This document shows positions 35,442 through 43,145 of a stretch of 64,000 nt of DNA, piece by piece. Under the pieces are notes generated by a model that saw only the letters and a list, made by a program, of their open reading frames with translations, searched no databases and was not told where the DNA came from. The stretch lies in the NCBI RefSeq assembly GCF_004362245.1, contig NZ_SNWM01000006.1:186001-250000 (forward strand), written 5' to 3'. The position numbers and the translations under genes were made by a program. This DNA comes from Pedobacter duraquae. Its GTDB lineage: Bacteria > Bacteroidota > Bacteroidia > Sphingobacteriales > Sphingobacteriaceae. The stretch's first letter is position 1. Each line of letters begins with the position of its first letter.

Positions 35442-37782
35442 GGTTGCTGTATTGGGCTCAGGTATTATGGGGTCTCGTATTGCATGTCACTTTGCCAATA
35501 TTGGCGTAGAGGTCTTATTACTTGACATTGCCGCTAAAGAGGGGCCAAAAAATGGAATTGTCAATACAGCATTACAGACTGCCATTAAAACGAACCCCTC
35601 GCCGGTATACTCAAAAAAAGTAATTTCTAAAATTACTACTGGTAATTTTGAAGAGGATATGGCTAAAATTGCGGGCTACGACTGGATTATAGAAGTGGTT
35701 GTTGAAAATCTGGATATCAAGAAAGTTGTATTTGACCAGGTAGAGCAATTCCGTAAACCAGGAACACTGGTTACGTCTAACACCTCAGGTATTCCTATCC
35801 ATTTAATGGCTGAAGGACGATCGGAAGATTTCAAAGCAAATTTCTGTGGCACACACTTTTTTAATCCGCCAAGATACTTGCGCTTGTTGGAGATTATCCC
35901 AACTGCACATACCAGACCGGAGTTGGTTGACTTCCTCATGCATTATGGTGATAAGTTCCTGGGTAAAACGACGGTGTTATGTAAAGATACTCCCGCATTT
36001 ATAGCAAATAGAGTTGGCGTTTATTCTATTATGGCGTTGTTGCATCTTGTAGAGAAGATGGAGCTTACAGTAGAGGAGGTAGATAAATTTACCGGTCCGG
36101 CTTTAGGAAGACCAAAATCCGCTACCTTCAGGACTACAGACGTGGTAGGACTTGATACCATGATCAAAGTCTCGAAAGGCCTATACGACAATTGCCCGGA
36201 AGATAAAGCCCACGATTTATTTAAATTACCTGGCTACGTAGAAAAAATGGAGGCCAATAAATGGCTTGGGGATAAAACCAGTCAGGGCTTTTATAAGAAA
36301 ACTAAAAACGCCGAGGGTAAAACAGAGATCCTGGCCCTGGATCTGAAGACGCTGGAATACAGGCCACAGCAAAAGGTGAAATCTGCTACCCTTGAACTTA
36401 CAAAATCTATTGAAAAGGTAAAAGACAGAATGAAAGTCTTTGCTACAGGTAAAGATAAAGCGGCAGAGCTTTTCAGGGCATCATCGTTTGGTCTTTTTGA
36501 ATATGTTTCGGATCGTATTCCTGAAATATCCGATGAGCTATACCGTATTGATGATGCGATGCGTGCTGGTTTTGGCTGGGAGTTAGGTCCTTTCGAAGTT
36601 TGGGACGCTGTGGGAATCAAGGAATCATTGGAGGGTATGAAACAGTATGGACATGAGGCTGCCGCCTGGGTACAGGAAATGCTTGATGCCGGACATAGTT
36701 CTTTCTATAAAGTTGAAGATGGGATTCGTAAATATTATGATATTCCTTCAAAAAGTTACAGGGCTGTTCCAGGTGCAGAAGAATTTATTATTCTTGATAA
36801 TATTAGGGGTAACAAGACAATATGGAAGAATTCTGGCGCTTCGATCATCGATCTTGGCGACGGTATTTTAAATGTAGAGTTCCACTCTAAAATGAATACA
36901 ATCGGAGGCGATACCCTTCAGGCAATTAATAAAGCAATAGATCTTGCAGAAAAAGAATATAGGGGTTTGGTTATCGGTAACGATGGAGCCAATTTTTCTG
37001 CCGGCGCCAATGTGGGGATGATCTTTATGATGGCGGTTGAGCAGGAGTGGGATGAGCTAAATATGGCGATCCGGCTATTCCAAAATACCTCAATGCGCAT
37101 CAGGTACTCTGCTATACCAGTCGTGGTAGCGCCGCATAACCTTACTTTAGGTGGCGGCTGCGAATTCAGCTTACACGCAGATCACGTCCAATTAAATGCA
37201 GAAACTTACATGGGCTTGGTTGAATTTGGTGTTGGCGTAATCCCTGGTGGTGGCGGAACAAAGGAATTTGCTTTGCGTGCTTCGGATGAATATAAAGAAG
37301 ATCAGATTGTGCAAAATGCATTAAAAGATCGCTTCCTTACTATTGGTATGGCTAAAGTGTCTACCTCGGCGGTGGAAGCCTTTGAGCTTGGATACCTGCA
37401 GAAAGATAAGTACGCGATAAGCATGAACAGAAGTAGGCTTATTGCTGATGCAAAGGCAAAGGCAATTGAACTGGCAGAAGCTGGATATACACAACCAGTG
37501 CGACGCAAGGATATCCGTGTTCTTGGCAAACAAGGGCTAGGCATTGTGTATGCAGGAGCGAATACCATGTATTCAGGTCACTATATTTCTGAACATGATA
37601 AGAAAATATCTGAGAAATTAGGTTGGGTGATGTGTGGTGGCGATTTATCTTCTCCAACGGAGGTTACGGAGCAATATCTGCTTGATCTCGAAAGAGAAGC
37701 ATTCCTGTCGCTATGCGGAGAACGCAAAACCCTGGAGCGCATCCAGAGCATTGTAACCAAAGGCAAACCTTTAAGAAACTAA
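35419..37782 (+). CDS. fadN: Fused 3-hydroxyacyl-CoA dehydrogenase / enoyl-CoA hydratase (FadN-type)
   Basis: A 787-residue bifunctional beta-oxidation enzyme: hydration of enoyl-CoA and NAD-dependent oxidation of 3-hydroxyacyl-CoA. The order is dehydrogenase first, hydratase last, as in B. subtilis FadN and opposite to E. coli FadB. The NAD site is VAVLGSGIMGSRIACHFANIG (residues 9-29). The dehydrogenase core has GTHFFNPPRYLRLLEIIPT with the catalytic His, and KDTPAFIANRVG. The hydratase part (about 480-700) has GANFSAGANVGMIFMM and the oxyanion loop HNLTLGGGCEFSLHAD. An ATG at 35422 is an alternative start. It is the second gene of the operon. Confidence 0.94.
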   Translation: MMNKKINKVAVLGSGIMGSRIACHFANIGVEVLLLDIAAKEGPKNGIVNTALQTAIKTNPSPVYSKKVISKITTGNFEEDMAKIAGYDWIIEVVVENLDIKKVVFDQVEQFRKPGTLVTSNTSGIPIHLMAEGRSEDFKANFCGTHFFNPPRYLRLLEIIPTAHTRPELVDFLMHYGDKFLGKTTVLCKDTPAFIANRVGVYSIMALLHLVEKMELTVEEVDKFTGPALGRPKSATFRTTDVVGLDTMIKVSKGLYDNCPEDKAHDLFKLPGYVEKMEANKWLGDKTSQGFYKKTKNAEGKTEILALDLKTLEYRPQQKVKSATLELTKSIEKVKDRMKVFATGKDKAAELFRASSFGLFEYVSDRIPEISDELYRIDDAMRAGFGWELGPFEVWDAVGIKESLEGMKQYGHEAAAWVQEMLDAGHSSFYKVEDGIRKYYDIPSKSYRAVPGAEEFIILDNIRGNKTIWKNSGASIIDLGDGILNVEFHSKMNTIGGDTLQAINKAIDLAEKEYRGLVIGNDGANFSAGANVGMIFMMAVEQEWDELNMAIRLFQNTSMRIRYSAIPVVVAPHNLTLGGGCEFSLHADHVQLNAETYMGLVEFGVGVIPGGGGTKEFALRASDEYKEDQIVQNALKDRFLTIGMAKVSTSAVEAFELGYLQKDKYAISMNRSRLIADAKAKAIELAEAGYTQPVRRKDIRVLGKQGLGIVYAGANTMYSGHYISEHDKKISEKLGWVMCGGDLSSPTEVTEQYLLDLEREAFLSLCGERKTLERIQSIVTKGKPLRN

Positions 37783-37809
37783 TTACGAATAACTAACCAG
37801 TAGAAAAAA

Positions 37810-38985
37810 ATGGAAGCTTATATAATAGCAGGATATCGTACCGCAGTAGGGAAAGCACCTCGTGGTGTATTTCGTTTTACAAGAGCCGATGATCTGGCTG
37901 CAGAGGTAATCAGGGAGTTAGTAGCATCGGTACCTAATCTGGATAAAGAACAGGTTGAGGATGTTATTGTTGGAAATGCTACACCTGAAGCTGAGCAGGG
38001 GTTGAATATTGGGCGTATGATTTCACTGATGGGGCTGGATACTGATAAAGTTCCCGGTGTAACAGTAAACAGATATTGTGCATCCGGCCTGGAGACAATA
38101 GCCATGGCAGTGGCAAAAATTAAAAGTGGCATGGCTGATTGTATCATCGCCGGCGGTGTCGAGGTCATGTCAGGAATGCCCTTTGGCGGTTGGAAGGTGG
38201 TTCCAAATCCAGAGGTTGCACAAAAAAATCCGGATTGGTATTGGGGTATGGGCCTCACAGCAGAAGCTGTAGCCAATGAATATAAGGTGAGTCGGGAAGA
38301 CCAGGATGAGTTTGCTTTCCAGTCCAATATGAAGGCTGTGGAAGCCATTAAAAATGGGCACCTGAAATCTGGTGTTCTTCCCATCACGGTGAATGAAAAT
38401 TACCTGGACGACAATATGAAACGTAAAACCCGGAGTTACGTTGTCGATACCGACGAAGGTCCCCGTGCTGATACGTCGATTGATAAGCTTGCGAAGCTTA
38501 AGCCAGTATTTGCGGCCGATGGCAGCGTTACCGCCGGTAACTCTTCTCAAACTTCTGATGGGGCAGCCTTTGTGCTGATTGTATCAGAGAAAAAAATGAA
38601 GGAACTGGGGGTAGAACCTATTGCCAGGTTGGTAAGTTATGGTGTGGCAGGTGTTCCGCCCCGGATTATGGGTATTGGCCCGATTGAGGCTATTCCTAAA
38701 GCATTAAAAATGGCGGGAATGACTCTGGATCAGCTTGACCTCATAGAATTAAATGAAGCATTTGCGTCGCAGTCGCTGGCTATCATTCGAACATTAGGGC
38801 TGGATACCAGTAAATTAAATGTGAATGGCGGCGCTATTGCACTCGGACATCCGCTTGGTTGTACAGGAGCGAAGCTATCGGTACAGCTATTTAATGAATT
38901 GAAAAGAAGAGATCAGAAATACGGTATGGTAACTATGTGCGTTGGAAGCGGACAGGGTGCTGCCGGAATTTTCGAAATGTTATAA
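37810..38985 (+). CDS. fadA: Acetyl-CoA C-acyltransferase (thiolase)
   Basis: A 391-residue thiolase that cleaves 3-ketoacyl-CoA with CoA to give acetyl-CoA and a shortened acyl-CoA. Catalytic residues are visible: nucleophile Cys90 in VNRYCASGLETI, His347 in ALGHPLGCTGAKL and Cys377 in CVGSGQGAAGIFEML; ELNEAFASQ lies in the loop domain. Length is typical of degradative thiolases. It starts 27 bp after fadN and 40 bp before the acyl-CoA dehydrogenase gene. The gene order matches B. subtilis fadNAE, so the three enzymes plus the upstream acyl-CoA ligase make a complete beta-oxidation route. Confidence 0.95.
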   Translation: MEAYIIAGYRTAVGKAPRGVFRFTRADDLAAEVIRELVASVPNLDKEQVEDVIVGNATPEAEQGLNIGRMISLMGLDTDKVPGVTVNRYCASGLETIAMAVAKIKSGMADCIIAGGVEVMSGMPFGGWKVVPNPEVAQKNPDWYWGMGLTAEAVANEYKVSREDQDEFAFQSNMKAVEAIKNGHLKSGVLPITVNENYLDDNMKRKTRSYVVDTDEGPRADTSIDKLAKLKPVFAADGSVTAGNSSQTSDGAAFVLIVSEKKMKELGVEPIARLVSYGVAGVPPRIMGIGPIEAIPKALKMAGMTLDQLDLIELNEAFASQSLAIIRTLGLDTSKLNVNGGAIALGHPLGCTGAKLSVQLFNELKRRDQKYGMVTMCVGSGQGAAGIFEML

Positions 38986-39025
38986 CCTATAAACCTACAG
39001 GGCGCTGTCCTGAAACAAAAAAAGT

Positions 39026-40816
39026 ATGGAAACTACTGATAAAAAAACAATTAAGGGTGGCGAATTCCTGATCACGGAAACGCAGTTCCAGGATGTATTC
39101 ATTCCTGAAGAGTTTGACGAAGAACAAACCATGATTGCCCAAACCTGTCGCGATTTCCTTGCTGCGGAGGTTTTTCCTAATCTGGATAGAATAGACAGTC
39201 AGGAGGAGGGCTTAATGGAGTCGTTGTTAACCAAAGCTGGTGAACTTGGTATTCTGGGTGTTTCCATTCCGGAAGAATATGGCGGTTTTGGTAAGAACTT
39301 CAATACCTCTATGCTTGTAGCCGATGTAATCGGTGCAGGACATTCATTCGCTGTAGCACTTTCAGCGCATACAGGAATCGGAACATTGCCAATCCTATAT
39401 TATGGAAACGAAGAGCAGAAATCTAAATATGTGCCTAAATTGGGTACTGGTGAGTGGAAAGCCTCTTATTGCTTAACAGAGCCTAACTCTGGCTCTGATG
39501 CGAACTCTGGCCGTACTAAAGCTAAACTTACCGAAGACGGAAAACATTATGTCATCAACGGACAGAAGATGTGGATTACCAATGGCGGTTTTGCAGATAT
39601 CTTCATTGTTTTTGCGAAGATAGATAATGACAAGAACCTTACTGCATTTATTGTTGAGCGTGACTTTGGTGGTATCACCATGAATCCCGAAGAACATAAA
39701 ATGGGAATCAAAGGGTCTTCAACACGTCAGGTGTTTTTTAACGATTGCCATGTGCCAATTGAAAATATGCTTTCCGATAGAGAGAATGGGTTTAAGATCG
39801 CTGTAAACATATTGAATATCGGAAGGATTAAGTTGGCTGCTGCAGCGGTGGGTGCATCTAAAACTGTAATAGATACTGCGATCAACTATTCTAACGAGCG
39901 TATCCAGTTTGAACGTCCGATATCTAAATACGGAGCAATCAGATTTAAGATTGCAGAGATGGCTACGAAAGTATATGCTGTCGAGTCTGCAAACTATCGT
40001 GCCGGGCAAAATATTGATGATGCTTATGATGCTCTAGTTGCTGGTGGGATGGATGCCAGTAAGGCAAAACTAAAATCTACAGAGCAGTTTGCGGTGGAAT
40101 GCGCAATTCTTAAGGTTTGGGGTTCTGAAGTCCTGGACTATGTAGTGGATGAGGGTGTTCAGATCTATGGCGGCATGGGCTTTTCTGCTGATGCGCCGAT
40201 GGACAGAGCTTATAGAGATGCCCGGATTAACAGGATTTTTGAAGGAACGAATGAGATCAACAGACTGTTAACGGTAGACATGATGCTAAAACGCGCCATG
40301 AAAGGTGAACTTGATCTGATGACACCGGCAACTGCTGTTGCAGGGGAGCTGATGTCGATCCCTGATTTCGCTGAGCCGGATGAGACGCTGTTTGCTGCAG
40401 AGAAAAAAGTGATACAGAATCTTAAAAAGGCTACGTTAATGGTAGCCGGGGCTGCTGTTCAGAAATTGATGCTTAGTTTGTCAAAAGAGCAGGAGATCCT
40501 GATGAATATCGCAGATATGGCCAGTTATGTGTATATCGCCGAGTCAGCAATGCTACGCACTGAGAAGCTGGTAAGCCTGAAAGGTGAGCAGGCATGTGCC
40601 GGACAGATTAACATGATGAAAATCTATTTTGTGGAGGCTGTTGATGGTGTAGCTAAAGCAGGTAAAGAGGCGCTCTGGGCATTTGCCGATGGTGACGAGC
40701 AACGGATGATGCTGGTTGGGTTGAGAAGATTTACCAAAATGGATCCTTTCAATGTTAAAGATGCCCGTCAGAAAGTGGCGCAGGAATTAATCGCTGCAAA
40801 CAAATATTGCTATTAA
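39026..40816 (+). CDS. fadE: Acyl-CoA dehydrogenase (B. subtilis FadE type)
   Basis: A 596-residue FAD enzyme that introduces the 2,3 double bond of acyl-CoA. Domains in order: N-terminal helical (about 20-150), middle beta domain with the FAD/substrate motif ASYCLTEPNSGSDANSGRTKA and YVINGQKMWITNGGFADI, then the C-terminal helical domain with ERIQFERPISKYGAIRFKIA, YGGMGFSADAPMDRAYRDAR and FEGTNEINRLL. A further 170-residue helical extension makes it about 200 residues longer than medium-chain enzymes but the same length as the FadE/VLCAD-like group. It closes the operon, and the terminator begins 31 bp after the stop. Electrons would go to an electron-transfer flavoprotein encoded elsewhere. 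Confidence 0.95.
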   Translation: METTDKKTIKGGEFLITETQFQDVFIPEEFDEEQTMIAQTCRDFLAAEVFPNLDRIDSQEEGLMESLLTKAGELGILGVSIPEEYGGFGKNFNTSMLVADVIGAGHSFAVALSAHTGIGTLPILYYGNEEQKSKYVPKLGTGEWKASYCLTEPNSGSDANSGRTKAKLTEDGKHYVINGQKMWITNGGFADIFIVFAKIDNDKNLTAFIVERDFGGITMNPEEHKMGIKGSSTRQVFFNDCHVPIENMLSDRENGFKIAVNILNIGRIKLAAAAVGASKTVIDTAINYSNERIQFERPISKYGAIRFKIAEMATKVYAVESANYRAGQNIDDAYDALVAGGMDASKAKLKSTEQFAVECAILKVWGSEVLDYVVDEGVQIYGGMGFSADAPMDRAYRDARINRIFEGTNEINRLLTVDMMLKRAMKGELDLMTPATAVAGELMSIPDFAEPDETLFAAEKKVIQNLKKATLMVAGAAVQKLMLSLSKEQEILMNIADMASYVYIAESAMLRTEKLVSLKGEQACAGQINMMKIYFVEAVDGVAKAGKEALWAFADGDEQRMMLVGLRRFTKMDPFNVKDARQKVAQELIAANKYCY

Positions 40817-40847
40817 CAATTATTAACTAAATATTGTCTTGATGGCG

Positions 40848-40884
40848 ACCGTCCCGTATCTGATATGGGGCGGTTTCTTTTTTT
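40848..40884 (+). terminator. Strong rho-independent terminator of the fad operon
   Basis: A 12-bp stem (ACCGTCCCGTAT/ATATGGGGCGGT, two G-T pairs) with loop CTG is followed by TTCTTTTTTT. It separates the fad operon from the lipoprotein operon. Confidence 0.9.
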
Positions 40885-40920
40885 AAGGACCGGATACAAC
40901 TTGTTAAAATTCGTTAAATA

Positions 40921-40951
40921 TTGCGCTATCCCTAATAAAACAGTATTTTTG
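40921..40951 (+). promoter_or_regulatory. Promoter of the FKBP-like lipoprotein operon, nearly leaderless
   Basis: TTG at 40921-40923, exactly 20 bases, then TATTTTTG at 40944-40951: a full consensus match. The ATG at 40958 lies only 6 bases after the -7 element, so transcription should start within a few bases of the start codon. This also decides the start, since the longer reading frame from 40865 overlaps the upstream terminator. Confidence 0.7.
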
Positions 40952-40957
40952 TGCAAT

Positions 40958-41449
40958 ATGTTAAAAAATGCATTTTTAGCAATGTGTATGGTGCTTATGT
41001 TAGCGCTTGTTTCTTGTGAGAAACCAGTGGCTTACGATAAAACTGTGCAGCTGAAATTGGATGTTGACTCCATAGAAAGGTTTGTTAAAGCTAACGGCAT
41101 TGCTGTCACGAATGATGGTACAGGCTTATTTAGCCAAATTTTGACAAAGGTTGACGGGACGGGTACACTGGAGGGCACGGATATGCTCACAGTAACATAT
41201 ACAGGTAGATTATTAAATGGCGTAGTTGTGGAAAGATTGGCAACACCAGATAGTTTACTTTATTCAAGCGTGACTGAGGGTTGGCGAAATGGATTGAAAA
41301 AAATTCCGATGGGTGGTCGCATCAGGCTGATCATTCCTTCAACGATGGCATATACCAATAAGACGGTGGGACTTATACCTGCAAATTCAAATTTGGATTA
41401 TACGATTGACCTGATTAAAATTACAAAATTAAAAACCGTTAAAAATTAA
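40958..41449 (+). CDS. Degenerate FKBP-like lipoprotein
   Basis: A 163-residue lipoprotein: signal peptide with lipobox LALVSC (Cys20), then an FKBP-type fold. Recognisable pieces are MLTVTYTGRLLNGVVVE (FKBP VHYTGxLxDG), GWRNGLKKIPMGGRIRLIIPSTMAY (GWDEGVxxMxxGxKxxLxIPxxLAYG) and NSNLDYTIDLIKI (TLxFxVEL). The DSS after the first motif and the Gly after LAY are lost, so prolyl isomerase activity is doubtful. Bacteroidota carry many such lipoproteins in the cell envelope. The start at 40958 is set by the lipobox spacing and by the promoter. It forms an operon with the next gene (11-bp gap), which contains two similar domains. Confidence 0.8.
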   Translation: MLKNAFLAMCMVLMLALVSCEKPVAYDKTVQLKLDVDSIERFVKANGIAVTNDGTGLFSQILTKVDGTGTLEGTDMLTVTYTGRLLNGVVVERLATPDSLLYSSVTEGWRNGLKKIPMGGRIRLIIPSTMAYTNKTVGLIPANSNLDYTIDLIKITKLKTVKN

Positions 41450-41460
41450 ATAAATATAAA

Positions 41461-42384
41461 ATGCTAAAAAGGTTATCATCATATACTTTTGCTTTACTGA
41501 GTGTCTTTATCTTAATCAGTTCTTGTAAAAAGGAATATGAGTCTATTGAAAATATTGATGATGCAAAGATTCAACAGTATATTTCGACCAACAAGATTAC
41601 TGCTACAAAAAATGACAAAGGAATCTATACACAGATTGTGAGTCAGGGTATAGGGGATCTTTATCAAAATACAGATTCTGTTTTGTATCGTATAACAATT
41701 AAATCAATTACTGCAGGTACCTTGTACTATGCAGACTCCCAAAATGGTAATGCATCCTCGTTGGTAGCCTATACAGGTTCTATCGTTATTCCATTGCAGT
41801 CCTTGTCAATTTCCGTACCTGCTTTGCGTGAAGCTATTCTTGCACTTAGACCTGGTGGAGTAGCAAAACTTTTAATTCCGTCAAACCTTGCGTATGGAAA
41901 GAATGGTTATGATGTAGCTAATGTGATCAGTATACCGTCAAATGAGCCTCTTGAAGTTACGATTACAACGCTTTCAGATAAGTCACAGTCAGCTCTGGAT
42001 GACAAACTTATTCAGGCATATATCGCAAAAAATAAATTGACGATGACCAAAGATCCTTCCGGCGTATATTATAGTATTGCGACACGCGGTGTAGGATCAG
42101 TTGTTATCAACAAAGGAACAACGATTAGTGCTAATTATACTGCAAGATTACTTGACGGCACTGTGGCTACATCTGTAACCGACGGTACTTATTCGGGCGT
42201 TACACTGGTGACATCTGGTCAACCGGCTGGTTGGATGAAAATAATTCCAATGGTAACAGCCGGTGGGAAGGTTAGAATGATTATTCCTTCTACTTTAGCT
42301 TATGGAAACTCTTATTCGAGTGCGATTACTGGTAATGCCGTTCTTGACTACGATGTTGAAATCTTAACTGCTATAAATCAGTAA
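41461..42384 (+). CDS. Lipoprotein with two tandem FKBP-like domains
   Basis: A 307-residue lipoprotein with lipobox FILISSC (Cys22). Two FKBP-like units follow, each introduced by a short helix: IQQYISTNKITATKNDKGIY and IQAYIAKNKLTMTKDPSGVY. Both contain the end motif (ALRPGGVAKLLIPSNLAYG; MVTAGGKVRMIIPSTLAYG). The first lacks a clear YTGxLxDG motif, while the second keeps NYTARLLDGTV. The same helix-FKBP module occurs once in the upstream protein (IERFVKANGIAVTNDGTGLF), so the three domains look like products of duplication. Isomerase residues are mostly replaced, suggesting a binding or chaperone role at the membrane rather than catalysis. Confidence 0.82.
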   Translation: MLKRLSSYTFALLSVFILISSCKKEYESIENIDDAKIQQYISTNKITATKNDKGIYTQIVSQGIGDLYQNTDSVLYRITIKSITAGTLYYADSQNGNASSLVAYTGSIVIPLQSLSISVPALREAILALRPGGVAKLLIPSNLAYGKNGYDVANVISIPSNEPLEVTITTLSDKSQSALDDKLIQAYIAKNKLTMTKDPSGVYYSIATRGVGSVVINKGTTISANYTARLLDGTVATSVTDGTYSGVTLVTSGQPAGWMKIIPMVTAGGKVRMIIPSTLAYGNSYSSAITGNAVLDYDVEILTAINQ

Positions 42385-42425
42385 TTTGCCAAATTTTGTG
42401 ATTTATTTTCACAGTGGTAAAATTC

Positions 42426-42468
42426 TTGGGAATGATTTCTATTTTTAATAAAATTAAATCATTCCCAA
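42426..42468. repeat. 13-bp perfect inverted repeat ending one base before the lectin gene ATG
   Basis: Left arm TTGGGAATGATTT (42426-42438), 17-nt AT-rich spacer, right arm AAATCATTCCCAA (42456-42468); the ATG follows at 42469. In RNA this would form a stem abutting the start codon and covering the ribosome landing site. There is no T run, so it is not a standard terminator. It may instead be a protein operator. Confidence 0.8.
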
Positions 42469-43125
42469 ATGAAAAAAGTTATTTACACGCTCGCGTTGCT
42501 CTCGATAGCATTCGCATCATGCAGGAAAGAACAGGCCAGTTCGCCTGTACAAGTACAGCCAAAATTAGAAAACGGTTACTATCCGTTAGGAACTGTAATT
42601 CCATTATCACCCACGCCAGTGCAATTGGAACGTGGAAATCATGATTTGTCGTATATTCCGGAATATACTTGGGCGCCTGGTGGTCACCAACAATTTGCAA
42701 AAGGAACATTTGGTTCCGGTGATGAAGTAGCGAGGTCTGTAAATGGGTATTATTCATTATTTATACAGGCTGATGGCAATTTAGTCTTATACAAAAGGTC
42801 TACTCCAAATGGTTCGTTGATACCGACAGCACTCTGGGCAACTGATACAAGTCATAGTTATCCTTCAGCAAAGTTTTCAGATACAAATGGTATCATATCT
42901 TTGCTTGCGCCAAGCACTAGCGGGCCTGTCAATTATTGGGTGTCCAATGTCTCTAGTGGATCGACAGATGCTATCTGGGTGCTACAAGATGACGGTAACT
43001 TCGTAGGCTATACTCATTATTATTTAGGGGCGGGTGCAATAGTAATCACTGGTGCTCCGTTTGCAGCCACTTTTACTGACGGTGGCAGACGAAGTGATGT
43101 ATTTGGTCGCGTAGGTAGAGTATAA
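42469..43125 (+). CDS. Lipoprotein with a bulb-type mannose-binding lectin (B-lectin) domain
   Basis: A 218-residue lipoprotein: lipobox AFASC (Cys18), a 40-residue linker, then a beta-prism of the monocot mannose-binding lectin type. Two copies of the sugar-binding motif QxDxNxVxY are intact: QADGNLVLY (100-108) and QDDGNFVGY (173-181); a degenerate third lies near SDTNGIISLL. The domain start has the family's QQFAKGTFGSGDEV-like opening. In other bacteria this fold binds mannose or rhamnose glycans, and secreted versions (LlpA) kill relatives. Here the lipid anchor suggests glycan capture or surface recognition, which is inferred. It follows the FKBP lipoprotein genes after 84 bp, with an inverted repeat directly before its ATG. 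Confidence 0.8.
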   Translation: MKKVIYTLALLSIAFASCRKEQASSPVQVQPKLENGYYPLGTVIPLSPTPVQLERGNHDLSYIPEYTWAPGGHQQFAKGTFGSGDEVARSVNGYYSLFIQADGNLVLYKRSTPNGSLIPTALWATDTSHSYPSAKFSDTNGIISLLAPSTSGPVNYWVSNVSSGSTDAIWVLQDDGNFVGYTHYYLGAGAIVITGAPFAATFTDGGRRSDVFGRVGRV

Positions 43126-43145
43126 CTCCTGTTGTGCTAGGATAA

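Noticed and set aside
40865..40957. Longer first FKBP-lipoprotein frame from 40865
   Set aside because: It would start inside the fad operon terminator and place the lipobox 50 residues in; the promoter lies downstream of that start.
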